Assembly (NCBI GenBank): GCA_033853925.1
Contig: JAWOLC010000022.1
Coordinates: forward strand, 8,520 to 72,519
Source: JANXPZ01 sp033853925
Lineage (GTDB): Bacteria > Eisenbacteria > RBG-16-71-46
Reading direction: 5' to 3'
DNA length: 64,000 nt
Positions 8,286 to 16,413 of the stretch are shown piece by piece. A model generated the notes under the pieces. It was not told the DNA's origin and ran no database searches. It saw nothing but the letters and a program-made list of their open reading frames with translations. Position 1 is the stretch's first letter. Each line of letters opens with the position of its first letter. A program made the position numbers and the translations under genes.

Positions 8286-9439
8286 GTGGGCTCCCGGCAA
8301 CGGCCCCGGTGGTCATCATCGGAGCCGGCTGCATCGGCGCCTCGATCGCGTACCACCTCGGGCGCAGGGGCGTGAAGGACGTCGTGGTGATCGAGAAGGA
8401 GCCGTTCGCGGGGGCCGGGTCGACCTCGAAGGCGGCGGGCGGCATCCGCGCGCAGTTCTCGACGCCCCTCAGCGTGCGCATCTCGATGCTGGCCGAGGAG
8501 CACTTCCGGCGCTTCGCCGCCGAGATGGAGACCGATCCCGTCTTCTTCCCGGTGGGCTACCTGTTCCTGCTCAGCGACGCGGAATCCTGGAGCGCCTTCC
8601 AGCGGCAGGCCGAGATGCAGATCTCCCTGGGCCTGCCCGTGCAGGTGCTGACCCCGGAGGGCGCGCGCGGGATCGTGCCGGAGCTGAACGTCGAGGACGT
8701 GGTCGGCGCGACCTTCTGCCTGGAAGACGGTCTGGGCAATCCGCACGAGGTCACGCAGAGCTACGTGACCCAGGCGCGGCGTCTCGGCGCCTACTTCCAT
8801 TTCGGCGACGCGGCCCGGGGGCTGGTGATGGAGGGGCGGCGCGTGACGGGGGTGCGCACGGCCTCCGGGGTGATCAGCTCGCCCATGGTGGTGAACGCCG
8901 CGGGTCCGTACGCCGCCGAGGTGGCCGCCTGGGCGGGCGTGGACCTGCCCGTGCGGCCCGTGCGCCGCCACTGCTTCACCACCGAGCCGCTGCCGATGGC
9001 GCGCGAGACCCTGCCCATGATCGTGGACATGGGCTCGGGGGTCTACATGCACCGCGAGAGCGGCGGCCTGCTGCTCGGCTACGCGAATCCGGAGGAGCCC
9101 GAAGGCTTCAACCTGAGCGTGAATTGGGATCTCCTCGAGCGCATCGTCGAGCCCGCCATGCACCGGGTGCCGGCGCTCGAGTCGGCGCAGATCTCGAACG
9201 GGTGGGCGGGACTCTACGAGACGACGCCGGACCACAACTCCGTGCTGGGACCGCCGCGGGGGGTGGAGGGCCTGCTGCTCGCCAACGGCTTCAGCGGCCA
9301 CGGCTTCATGCACGCCCCGGCCGTGGGGCAGCTCCTCGCGGAGTGGATCGTCGACGGCCAGCCGAGCCTCGACCTCTCGGCGCTGCGGCTGGAGCGCTTC
9401 TCGGAGCACAAGGCCATGATCGAGGCGAACGTCATCTGA
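8282..9439 (+). CDS. FAD-dependent oxidoreductase (DAO / sarcosine oxidase beta-like)
   Basis: 385 residues. The N-terminus has the dinucleotide fold VVIIGAGCIGASIAYHLGRRG (Gly-x-Gly-x-x-Gly) and the C-terminus has the FAD-contact segment LLLANGFSGHGFMHAPAVG, both standard for D-amino acid oxidase/sarcosine oxidase-like flavoproteins. AGGIRAQFSTPLSVRIS resembles the sarcosine oxidase beta-subunit subgroup. It likely oxidises a secondary or alpha amino acid; substrate cannot be deduced. ATG overlaps the preceding stop by four bases and its own stop overlaps the MBL gene by one. Confidence 0.85.
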   Translation: MSGLPATAPVVIIGAGCIGASIAYHLGRRGVKDVVVIEKEPFAGAGSTSKAAGGIRAQFSTPLSVRISMLAEEHFRRFAAEMETDPVFFPVGYLFLLSDAESWSAFQRQAEMQISLGLPVQVLTPEGARGIVPELNVEDVVGATFCLEDGLGNPHEVTQSYVTQARRLGAYFHFGDAARGLVMEGRRVTGVRTASGVISSPMVVNAAGPYAAEVAAWAGVDLPVRPVRRHCFTTEPLPMARETLPMIVDMGSGVYMHRESGGLLLGYANPEEPEGFNLSVNWDLLERIVEPAMHRVPALESAQISNGWAGLYETTPDHNSVLGPPRGVEGLLLANGFSGHGFMHAPAVGQLLAEWIVDGQPSLDLSALRLERFSEHKAMIEANVI

Positions 9440-10089
9440 TGGCGCTCGAGCGCCACGGGCTGCGGCTCGGCCCGCTCGACAACAACACCTACGTGCTGGT
9501 CTGCGCGCGCACGCGCGAATGCGCGCTCGTCGACGTGGGCTTCGGAGGCCAGGAGGTCGTCCGCTGGGTGCGGTCGCGGGCCGGGCCCCTGGTGGTGCGC
9601 TACCTGCTCAATACGCACGGGCACTACGACCACGTCTGCGGCGCTCGCGAGGTGCAGGAGGCCCTGGGCGGCGAGTTCTGGCTCCATCCCGCCGATCGGC
9701 CGCTGCTCCAGCGCCTGAGCGAGCAGGGCGCGGCCTTCGGCTTTCCCCCGGCGCGCGCGCCCGACCGGGTGCACGACCTGGCGGACGGGCAGCGCCTGGA
9801 CCTCGGCGACGAGGCCCTCGAGGTGATCCATACGCCGGGACACTCGCCGGGGGGCGTCGTCTTCCGCTGGCGGGACGACCTCTGGGTGGGGGACACGCTC
9901 TTCGCCGGCTCGATCGGGCGCACGGACCTGCCCGGAGGGTCGGCGGCCGAGCTGGAGCGCTCCATCCGGACGCGGCTCTTCACCCTGGGCGATCGCCTGC
10001 GCGTCCACCCCGGGCACGGGCCGTCCACGACGATCGGCCGCGAGCGCGCGAGCAACCCCTTCGTGGGCGAGAGAGGAGGACGGACATGA
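9439..10089 (+). CDS. MBL-fold metallo-hydrolase (glyoxalase II-like)
   Basis: 216 residues. The metallo-beta-lactamase signature NTHGHYDHVCG (HxHxDH) is followed by HTPGHSPG, GDTLFAGSIGRTDLPGG and the C-terminal VHPGHGP, giving a full set of dinuclear metal ligands. This arrangement matches glyoxalase II-like thioester hydrolases. In a bacillithiol organism, a bacillithiol-thioester role is conceivable but is inference. ATG 9439 overlaps the previous TGA by one base; the stop overlaps the next ATG by four. Confidence 0.88.
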   Translation: MALERHGLRLGPLDNNTYVLVCARTRECALVDVGFGGQEVVRWVRSRAGPLVVRYLLNTHGHYDHVCGAREVQEALGGEFWLHPADRPLLQRLSEQGAAFGFPPARAPDRVHDLADGQRLDLGDEALEVIHTPGHSPGGVVFRWRDDLWVGDTLFAGSIGRTDLPGGSAAELERSIRTRLFTLGDRLRVHPGHGPSTTIGRERASNPFVGERGGRT

Positions 10090-11156
10090 GCGGCGAGCCC
10101 GAGCGATCCCCACGACCTCCCGGAGAGTGGCAGTCCCGCCTGCGCCTGCACCCCACGGCGTTCATCGCTCCCGGCGCGGTGGTCGTCGGGGAGGTCGAGC
10201 TGGGGCCGCGGTCCAGCGTCTGGTTCCACACCGTGGTGCGCGGCGACGTGGCCCCCATCGAGGTGGGCGAGGACACGAACGTCCAGGACGGCACGGTCGT
10301 GCACGTGGACGAGGGACAGCCCGCGCGGATCGGCGCCCGCGTCACGATCGGGCACCGGGCGGTCGTCCACGGCTGCCTGATCGAGGACGAGTGCCTGGTG
10401 GGCATGGGCGCCATCGTGCTCACCGGCGCGCGCATCGGCACGGGCTCCCTGGTGGCGGCCGGGGCGCTGGTGCGCGAGGGACAGGTCGTGCCCGCCGGCA
10501 GCGTGGTCCTCGGCGTGCCGGCCAAGGTGGTGGGCCCGGCGACGGACGAGCATCGGGCGCTCATCCGCGGCGGCGCCGAGCACTACGTGGCGCTCGCCCG
10601 CTCCTACCTGGAGCGGGCCTTCGCGGGGCCGCATCCGCCCGCGGCGAGCGTGGGCGTGGGCGCGAGACTTCGCGGCCCGATGAGCTTCCTGGAATGGGGG
10701 CAGCTCCTCGCCGTGCTGGCCGAGAGCCCCGATTGGGTCGCCGACCGGCTCGAGCGGAACGCCGAGCCGGCGTGGCGGGGGCGGCCGGCGCCGGAGCGGT
10801 GGTCCGCGATCGAGGTCCTGTGTCACCTGCACGACGTGGATCTGGAGGTCTGGGCCCCGCGACTCGAACGCCTGCTGACCGAGACGGCTCCCACGCTCCC
10901 CGACGCCGACCTGTCCGGCTGGGAGACGGCACGCGGCTACGCCCAGCAGTCGCCCGCTCGCGTGCTCGAGGAATGGAGCGCGGCGCGGCGCCGACTCCTG
11001 GCGCGGCTCGCGCCGCTCGGCCGCGGAGACTGGGACCGCGTCGGATTCCATGCACGCCGCGGGCCGTATCCTCTGGCCGAGATGGTCCGCTACTGGGGCG
11101 ATCACGACCTGGGCCACCGCCGGCAGATGGCGGAAGCCCTTGGCGAGTTCGCGTGA
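10086..11156 (+). CDS. Gamma-carbonic anhydrase-like hexapeptide protein fused to a DinB-like domain
   Basis: One uninterrupted 356-residue frame joins two folds. Residues about 18-175 form a left-handed beta-helix of the gamma-carbonic anhydrase/YrdA type with the three zinc histidines at 73 (TVVHVDE), 90 and 95 (GHRAVVHGC). Residues about 199-356 look like a DinB/DUF664 four-helix bundle, with VLCHLHDVDLEVW near its start and DHDLGHRRQM at its end supplying metal-type histidines. An internal ATG at 10680 could start the DinB part separately, but no ribosome site is evident. ATG 10086 overlaps the previous stop. Family members hydrate CO2 or are uncharacterised; DinB-like proteins include thiol-dependent transferases. 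Confidence 0.8.
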   Translation: MSGEPERSPRPPGEWQSRLRLHPTAFIAPGAVVVGEVELGPRSSVWFHTVVRGDVAPIEVGEDTNVQDGTVVHVDEGQPARIGARVTIGHRAVVHGCLIEDECLVGMGAIVLTGARIGTGSLVAAGALVREGQVVPAGSVVLGVPAKVVGPATDEHRALIRGGAEHYVALARSYLERAFAGPHPPAASVGVGARLRGPMSFLEWGQLLAVLAESPDWVADRLERNAEPAWRGRPAPERWSAIEVLCHLHDVDLEVWAPRLERLLTETAPTLPDADLSGWETARGYAQQSPARVLEEWSAARRRLLARLAPLGRGDWDRVGFHARRGPYPLAEMVRYWGDHDLGHRRQMAEALGEFA

Positions 11157-11869
11157 TCCTCGTCCGCGCCCTCCCGCGCCCGGCCAGCGCCCCGCACCGG
11201 TTGCTCCGCGCGCTGGAGCGACGAGGCTGGGGCTGGGGCGTCGCGGGAGACCAGGCGACGGACGGGGATACGCTGCTCCTCGCCCCGGGACCCGGCGAGC
11301 CGGCGGCCGCGACCCTGGCCTGGCTGGCCGCGCGATCTCGGAGCGACCGGGCGCGCCTCCTCGTGCTGACCCGCCTGGGCACTCACCCCGACGCCCGCGC
11401 TCCGGACCTCGGCGACTGCTGGAGACTGGAGGAAGCGGCGCGCGCCAGCGGGCAGCCGACGCTGACCTTGCGTCTGGCGCCGCTGCTGGGCCCGGAGAGC
11501 CCACTCTGGCTCCGGCTGCGCGCGGTGGCAGGGGGGTCGCGGTGGGGCGAGCGGCTCGTGAATCCGGTCGCGGAGGGGGACGTTCTCGAGACCCTGGACC
11601 GCGGGCTCTCGGGCCGTGCAGAATGGGGTGGCTGGTTCGAAGTGGCGGGGCCCGAGGTCTGGAGCCTGGCGGAGCTGGCAGCGCTGGCCCGGGAGACGTG
11701 CGGCCCGCTGCCCCGCGGCGCGGGCGCCTGGGAGCCGCCGCTCGAGGAGATCGAGGAGCATCGGCTCGCCGAGGCGGGGCCGTGGCTCGCGCACTTCCGG
11801 CTGAGCGCGCGGCCGCTGGTCGAGCAGGCGCGCGCCTGGCGGACGGCGGAGGAGGGGGGCACGGCATGA
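11153..11869 (+). CDS. Degenerate SDR/NAD-dependent epimerase-like protein
   Basis: 238 residues. The C-terminal two thirds resemble atypical short-chain dehydrogenases of the NDUFA9-like group: LTLRLAPLLGPESPLW, LVNPVAEGDVLETLDRGL and WFEVAGPEVWSLAEL follow the order of that family. The N-terminus lacks the glycine-rich nucleotide-binding loop and instead is basic and short, so NAD(P) binding is doubtful. GTG 11153 overlaps the preceding TGA. The previous gene encodes a gamma-carbonic anhydrase-like domain. Function unknown; a pseudoenzyme or scaffold is possible. Confidence 0.55.
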   Translation: MILVRALPRPASAPHRLLRALERRGWGWGVAGDQATDGDTLLLAPGPGEPAAATLAWLAARSRSDRARLLVLTRLGTHPDARAPDLGDCWRLEEAARASGQPTLTLRLAPLLGPESPLWLRLRAVAGGSRWGERLVNPVAEGDVLETLDRGLSGRAEWGGWFEVAGPEVWSLAELAALARETCGPLPRGAGAWEPPLEEIEEHRLAEAGPWLAHFRLSARPLVEQARAWRTAEEGGTA

Positions 11870-12429
11870 AGCGGCTGCTCGCGCGAGGGGCTGGCCGTCG
11901 CGCGCCCCGGCCCGCGGCGCATCGTTCGGACCGCGCTCCCCGCCCGGTGGGCTGCGCGCTGGTCACCGTGAGCGACACGCGGCGCGGCCGCGAGGACACC
12001 GCGGGCGCCCTCATCGAGCGGCGGCTCCTCGCCGCCGGCCATCGGCTGACCACGAGAGCCTGGGTGAAGGACGAGCCGGCGGCCCTGCGGCGCGCGGCGC
12101 GGATGGCGCTGCAGCGCGCCGACACGGACGTGCTCCTGGTCACGGGCGGCACGGGCCTGGGGCCGCGTGACCGGACGCCCGACGCCCTCGAGTCCCTCGT
12201 CGAGCGCCGCCTGCCGGGGTTCGGCGAGCTCTTCCGCGTGGCCTCGGTGAGCCAGGTGGGGCCGGCGGCCTGGCTCTCGCGGGCGGAGGCGTTCGTTGCC
12301 CGCGGGCGGCTGGTGGTGACGCTCCCCGGTTCCCGCGCGGCCGTCGCCCTGGCGCTCGACGAGCTGCTGCTACCCGAGCTGGTCCACGTCGTCCGGATGC
12401 TGGGCCGCTTCTCGCCCGTGGAGGAATGA
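11866..12429 (+). CDS. MoaB/MogA-like molybdopterin adenylyltransferase
   Basis: 187 residues. After a basic 27-residue extension, the MoCF_biosynth fold begins with CALVTVSDTRRGREDTAG, then VLLVTGGTGLGPRDRTPDA, the signature that binds molybdopterin/ATP, and LPGFGELFR. Enzymes of this family adenylate molybdopterin before metal insertion. ATG overlaps the upstream stop (ATGA) and the stop overlaps dcd. No other molybdenum cofactor genes are in the window, so the pathway must be encoded elsewhere. Confidence 0.85.
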   Translation: MKRLLARGAGRRAPRPAAHRSDRAPRPVGCALVTVSDTRRGREDTAGALIERRLLAAGHRLTTRAWVKDEPAALRRAARMALQRADTDVLLVTGGTGLGPRDRTPDALESLVERRLPGFGELFRVASVSQVGPAAWLSRAEAFVARGRLVVTLPGSRAAVALALDELLLPELVHVVRMLGRFSPVEE

Positions 12430-12986
12430 GGATGTCGATCAAGCCCGATCACTGGATCCGGAAGATGTGCCTCGAGCACCGGATGATCGAGCCGTTCGCG
12501 GAGAAGCAGGTGCGCGAGGGCGTCATCTCCTTCGGTGTCTCGTCGTACGGCTACGACCTGCGCATCGCCGACGAGTTCAAGATCTTCACGAACGTGAACT
12601 CGACCATCGTGGACCCCAAGCGGATGGACCCGGCCTCCATGGTGGACTTCAAGGGGCCCGTGGCGGTGATCCCGCCCAACTCCTTCGCGCTCGGCCGCAG
12701 CGTGGAGTACTTCCGCATCCCGCGGAACGTGCTGTGCACCTGCCTGGGCAAGTCCACCTACGCCCGCTGCGGCATCATCACGAACGTGACGCCGTTCGAG
12801 CCGGAGTGGGAGGGCTTCGTCACCCTCGAGATCAGCAACACGACGCCCCTGCCGGCCCGCGTCTACGCCAACGAGGGGATCGCCCAGGTGCTGTTCTTCG
12901 AGAGCGACTCGCCCTGCGAGGTGTCCTATCGGGACAAGGCGGGGAAGTACCAGGCTCAGCGGGGCATCACCCTGCCGCGTCTCTAG
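12426..12986 (+). CDS. dcd: dCTP deaminase
   Basis: Deaminates dCTP to dUTP for thymidylate synthesis. The 186-residue protein contains the trimeric dUTPase-like fold with GKSTYARCGIITNVTPFEP and WEGFVTLEISN, where the Glu is the catalytic residue, and the conserved N-terminus PFAEKQVREGVISFGVSSYG. Two ATGs (12426, overlapping the moaB-like stop, and 12432) are possible; the second aligns better with the usual MSIKPD start. Last gene of the coupled operon. Confidence 0.95.
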   Translation: MRMSIKPDHWIRKMCLEHRMIEPFAEKQVREGVISFGVSSYGYDLRIADEFKIFTNVNSTIVDPKRMDPASMVDFKGPVAVIPPNSFALGRSVEYFRIPRNVLCTCLGKSTYARCGIITNVTPFEPEWEGFVTLEISNTTPLPARVYANEGIAQVLFFESDSPCEVSYRDKAGKYQAQRGITLPRL

Positions 12987-13010
12987 CCGGGTCCAGCCGG
13001 GCGCCGCCGT

Positions 13011-13039
13011 TTGCGCCGGCGTGCCGCCCCCGCTACCCT
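13011..13039 (+). promoter_or_regulatory. Predicted promoter of the orphan nuoI-like gene
   Basis: TTGCGC (13011-13016), 17-base spacer, TACCCT (13034-13039), 49 bases upstream of ATG 13089. TACCCT also lies six bases before the ATG of the minus-strand gene starting at 42937. Confidence 0.4.
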
Positions 13040-13088
13040 GGCGCCTCTACTGTCGTCCGCTCTCCCGGTCCGCGAGGAGTCCGAAAGC

Positions 13089-13538
13089 ATGCTGAAGGAG
13101 CTGGCAACGGGGCTCAACGTCACCCTCGAGCACCTGTTCCTCAAGAAGCCGGTCACCTTGCAGTATCCCAACGAGAAGCTCGAGATGTTCCCGCGCTTCC
13201 GCGGCCGGCACATCCTGGCGCGCCACGAGGACGGCCTCGAGCGCTGCGTCGGCTGCGAGCTGTGCGCGGTGGCCTGCCCCGCGGACGCGATCTTCGTGAA
13301 GGCCGCCGAGAACGATCCCGACGCGCCCTGCTCGCACGGCGAGCGCTATGCCGAGCGCTACGAGATCAACATGCTGCGCTGCATCTTCTGCGGCATGTGC
13401 GAGGAGGCGTGCCCCGAGGAGGCGATCTTCCTCGAGAAGGACTACGAGCTTTCGGACTACCGGCGGGAGGCGTTCATCTACACGAAGGACGAGCTGCTCG
13501 TGCCGGTGGAGAAGGCCGGCTACCTCCCCGTGCGTTGA
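13089..13538 (+). CDS. nuoI: NuoI-like 2x[4Fe-4S] ferredoxin subunit
   Basis: 149 residues. Two 4Fe-4S motifs, CVGCELCAVACP and CIFCGMCEEACP, have the spacing of NADH:quinone oxidoreductase subunit I, with the family-specific start TLEHLFLKKPVTLQYP and the linker RYAERYEINMLRC. NuoI carries clusters N6a/N6b that relay electrons to N2. The gene stands alone: no other nuo genes are nearby, and the remaining complex must lie elsewhere or this is a second copy. ATG 13089 follows CGAGGAG; an upstream frame extension is low-complexity. A strong hairpin follows. Confidence 0.88.
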   Translation: MLKELATGLNVTLEHLFLKKPVTLQYPNEKLEMFPRFRGRHILARHEDGLERCVGCELCAVACPADAIFVKAAENDPDAPCSHGERYAERYEINMLRCIFCGMCEEACPEEAIFLEKDYELSDYRREAFIYTKDELLVPVEKAGYLPVR

Positions 13539-13570
13539 GAGGCGGGCGGCACGGCCGGTCGCGGGCCGGA

Positions 13571-13606
13571 CTGGCGGGCGGGGTCCCGAAGGACCTCGCC
13601 CGCCAG
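13571..13606 (+). terminator. Hairpin terminator after nuoI
   Basis: A 16-bp stem (arms 13571-13586 and 13591-13606; one G-T pair) closes a CGAA tetraloop. There is no T-tract, as is common in this window. Confidence 0.55.
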
Positions 13607-13620
13607 CTCATGGGGGGGCG

Positions 13621-13667
13621 CGTTCCCGGACGAACCGCAGCGTTCCCACGCGGAACGCCTCCGTTCC
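13621..13667 (+). promoter_or_regulatory. Phased CGTTCC repeats with an inverted repeat upstream of hsp20
   Basis: CGTTCC occurs at 13621, 13641 and 13662, i.e. every 20-21 bases or two helical turns. The middle copy is half of a perfect inverted repeat, GCGTTCC-n5-GGAACGC (13640-13658). The position about 230 bases before hsp20 suggests an operator. The rest of 13539-13893 holds no gene. Confidence 0.4.
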
Positions 13668-13893
13668 GCTGCTGGACGCTGCGGGGGAAGAGCGCACCTC
13701 GCCCAGCAGGTGAAGCCATCGGTCGAGTCGCCGCCCCGGCAACGAGTTGGGTCGCGGCGGCGAGACCGGCACGCGCTCTGCTTTGCGCCCCGGCAGGTGA
13801 TGGCAAAGGCCGCGTGTGGCCGGGCCGGCCGGCCCGCTGGGGCCGGCGACCGAGCCCGGCAGGACGCGTGAAGCTCTGAAGGAGGAACTCACC

Positions 13894-14346
13894 ATGGCAC
13901 TCATTCGCTGGACGCCCGCTCAGACTCCCATGCGGGATCTCGTCGGCATGCAGGACGAGATGAATCGGCTGTTCGACTCCGTGTTCGGCCGGACTCCTGC
14001 CCGCACGGGGTTCGACTTCGTCCCGGTCGTGGACATCGAGGAGACCCCCGAGCAGTTCATCATCAAGGCGGACCTGCCGGGCATCTCGCCGAAGGACGTG
14101 AAGGTCAATCTGATGGGGGACACGCTCACCATCCGCGGGGAGCGGAAGCAGGAGAGCACGAAGTCCGAGGCCAACCTGGTGCGCTGCGAGCGGGTGTACG
14201 GCTCGTTCGAGCGTGCCTTCACCCTCGGGGCGCCGGTGCGGGCCGATCAGGTGAAGGCCAGCTTCAAGGACGGCGTGCTCGAGGTGCAGGTGCCCAAGGC
14301 GGAGGAAGCCCGCCTGCGGGAGATCGAGGTCAAGGTCGGCGGCTGA
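13894..14346 (+). CDS. Small heat-shock protein, Hsp20 family
   Basis: ATP-independent chaperone that holds unfolded proteins as oligomers. 150 residues with an N-terminal arm (RDLVGMQDEMNRLFDSVFG), an alpha-crystallin domain (about 45-135: DIEETPEQFIIKADLPG, VKASFKDGVLEVQVPK) and a short tail. The GVL motif is present. ATG 13894 sits behind GGAGGAA. It lies 151 bases upstream of dnaK and is separated from it by a hairpin, so the two are probably separate units under similar heat-shock control. Confidence 0.95.
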   Translation: MALIRWTPAQTPMRDLVGMQDEMNRLFDSVFGRTPARTGFDFVPVVDIEETPEQFIIKADLPGISPKDVKVNLMGDTLTIRGERKQESTKSEANLVRCERVYGSFERAFTLGAPVRADQVKASFKDGVLEVQVPKAEEARLREIEVKVGG

Positions 14347-14411
14347 GTCGCCGCCGCGAGCGGGCCGGCCCGGTCGAGCCGGCCCTCGGAAGGACGAGCC
14401 AGGAGCGACCC

Positions 14412-14450
14412 GGGCCCCCGGCCACCCACTTCGGGTGGGCCGCGGGGCCC
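14412..14450 (+). terminator. Interrupted hairpin between hsp20 and dnaK
   Basis: Outer arms GGGCCCC (14412-14418) and GGGGCCC (14444-14450) enclose inner GGCC/GGCC and ACCC/GGGT pairs around a small loop. Likely terminates hsp20 or attenuates readthrough into dnaK. Confidence 0.4.
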
Positions 14451-14497
14451 CGTGGCGCGCCTGCCGTCCGGGCCAGACACGGTAGGAAGGACACGTC

Positions 14498-16402
14498 ATG
14501 GGCAAGGTCATCGGTATCGATCTGGGAACCACCAACTCCTGCGTGGCCGTGATGGAAGGCGGCGAGCCGAAGGTCATCGCCAACGCCGAGGGCTTCCGCA
14601 CCACCCCGTCGGTCGTGGGGTTCTCGAAGGGCGGAGAGCGCCTCGTGGGGTTGGTGGCGCGCCGGCAGGCCGTGACCAATCCCAAGAACACGGTCTACTC
14701 GATCAAGCGCTTCATGGGCCGCAAGTACGACGAGGTGGAGAGCGAGCGGAAGCTCGTGCCCTACGAGGTCGTACGCGGCCCCGGCGGCGACGCGCGCGTG
14801 CGCGTGGGCGAGCAGGAATTCTCGCCGCCGGAGATCTCGGCCATGATCCTGCAGAAGATGCGGCAGACGGCCGAGGACTACCTGGGCGAGAAGGTGACCG
14901 AGGCGGTCGTCACGGTGCCCGCGTACTTCAACGACTCCCAGCGCCAGGCCACCAAGGACGCCGGCCGGATCGCCGGGCTGGACGTGAAGCGCATCATCAA
15001 CGAGCCCACCGCGGCCTCGCTGGCTTACGGGCTCGACAAGAAGAAGGACGAGAAGATCGCCGTCTTCGACCTGGGCGGCGGCACCTTCGACATCTCGATC
15101 CTGGAGATCGGCGAAGGCGTCTTCGAGGTGCGCTCCACGAACGGGGACACGCACCTGGGCGGCGACGACTTCGATCAGCGCGTGATCGACTGGCTGGCCG
15201 ACGAGTTCAAGAAGCAGGAGGGCATCGACCTGCGCAAGGACCCGATGGCGCTCCAGCGGCTGAAGGAGGCGGCGGAGAAGGCCAAGTGCGAGCTGTCGGG
15301 AACGCTCGAGACCGAGGTGAACCTGCCGTTCATCACGGCCGACCAGAACGGGCCGAAGCACCTGACCATCCGGCTCAGCCGGGCGAAGCTCGAGCAGCTC
15401 GTGGACGATCTGATCGAGCGCTGCCGCGGCCCCGTCCAGCAGGCGCTCAAGGACGCCGGCCTGACCCCCGCGCAGATCGACGAGGTGATCCTCGTCGGCG
15501 GCGCCACGCGCATGCCCAAGGTGCAGGAGCTGGTGAAGCAGATCTTCGGCAAGGAGCCGCACCGGGGCGTGAACCCCGACGAGGTCGTGGCCGTGGGGGC
15601 CGCGATCCAGGGCGCGGTGCTGGCCGGCGACGTTCGCGACGTCGTGCTGCTGGACGTGACGCCGCTGTCGCTGGGCATCGAGACGCTGGGCGGCGTGATG
15701 ACCACGCTGATCGCGCGCAACACCACGATCCCGACCAAGAAGAGCGAGATCTTCTTGACCGCGGCCGACAGCCAGACCACCGTGGAGGTGCACGTCCTGC
15801 AGGGCGAGCGGCCGATGGCCGCCGACAACAAGACCATCGGGCGCTTCCACCTGGACGGGCTGCCGCCGGCGCCGCGCGGCATCCCGCAGATCGAGGTCAC
15901 CTTCGACATCGACGCCAACGGGATCCTGCACGTGTCCGCGAAGGATCGGGCCACGGGCAAGGAGCAGAGCATCCGCATCGAGGCGTCGAGCGGCCTGAAC
16001 GAGTCCGAGATCCAGAAGATGGTGAAGGAGGCCGAGGCCCACGCCGGCGAGGACCGGCGGCGCAAGGAGGAGGTCGAGGCGCGCAACCGGGCCGACTCCC
16101 TCGCCTACGAGGTGGAGAAGAACCTCAAGGAGCACGGGGGCAAGCTGGACGCGGAGACGAAGTCGCGGGTGGAGAGCGAGCTCGGCAAGGTGCGCGAGGC
16201 GCTCAAGGGCGGCGACACGGCGGCGATCAGCGCCGCCAGCGAGGCGCTGCAGGAGGCCTGGCACAAGGCCGCGGCGGCCCTCTACCAGCAGGCGGCACCG
16301 CCTCCCGGGGGAAGCGCGCCGGGCGGCGGTCCCGAGTCCGGCGAGAAGAAGAAGCCGGGCGGGGACGGGGCGGTGGACGCCGACTACGAGGTCGTGAACT
16401 GA
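14498..16402 (+). CDS. dnaK: Chaperone DnaK (Hsp70)
   Basis: 634 residues, normal length. The ATPase domain starts IGIDLGTTNSCVAVMEGG and includes VPAYFNDSQRQATKDAG and VFDLGGGTFDISILEIG; the substrate-binding domain includes LLDVTPLSLGIETLGG and the lid ends in a Gly/Pro-rich tail (PGGSAPGGGPESG) and DADYEVVN. It refolds proteins with DnaJ and GrpE, which are not adjacent here. ATG 14498 has AGGAAGGA upstream. It converges with the sugar-dehydrogenase gene across a strong bidirectional hairpin. Confidence 0.97.
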   Translation: MGKVIGIDLGTTNSCVAVMEGGEPKVIANAEGFRTTPSVVGFSKGGERLVGLVARRQAVTNPKNTVYSIKRFMGRKYDEVESERKLVPYEVVRGPGGDARVRVGEQEFSPPEISAMILQKMRQTAEDYLGEKVTEAVVTVPAYFNDSQRQATKDAGRIAGLDVKRIINEPTAASLAYGLDKKKDEKIAVFDLGGGTFDISILEIGEGVFEVRSTNGDTHLGGDDFDQRVIDWLADEFKKQEGIDLRKDPMALQRLKEAAEKAKCELSGTLETEVNLPFITADQNGPKHLTIRLSRAKLEQLVDDLIERCRGPVQQALKDAGLTPAQIDEVILVGGATRMPKVQELVKQIFGKEPHRGVNPDEVVAVGAAIQGAVLAGDVRDVVLLDVTPLSLGIETLGGVMTTLIARNTTIPTKKSEIFLTAADSQTTVEVHVLQGERPMAADNKTIGRFHLDGLPPAPRGIPQIEVTFDIDANGILHVSAKDRATGKEQSIRIEASSGLNESEIQKMVKEAEAHAGEDRRRKEEVEARNRADSLAYEVEKNLKEHGGKLDAETKSRVESELGKVREALKGGDTAAISAASEALQEAWHKAAAALYQQAAPPPGGSAPGGGPESGEKKKPGGDGAVDADYEVVN

Positions 16403-16413
16403 GGTGGAAGCGG

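Noticed and set aside
10680..11156. Separate DinB gene starting at the internal ATG
   Set aside because: There is no stop codon between the two domains and no ribosome site before 10680, so a fusion is the simpler reading; kept as an alternative in the feature entry.
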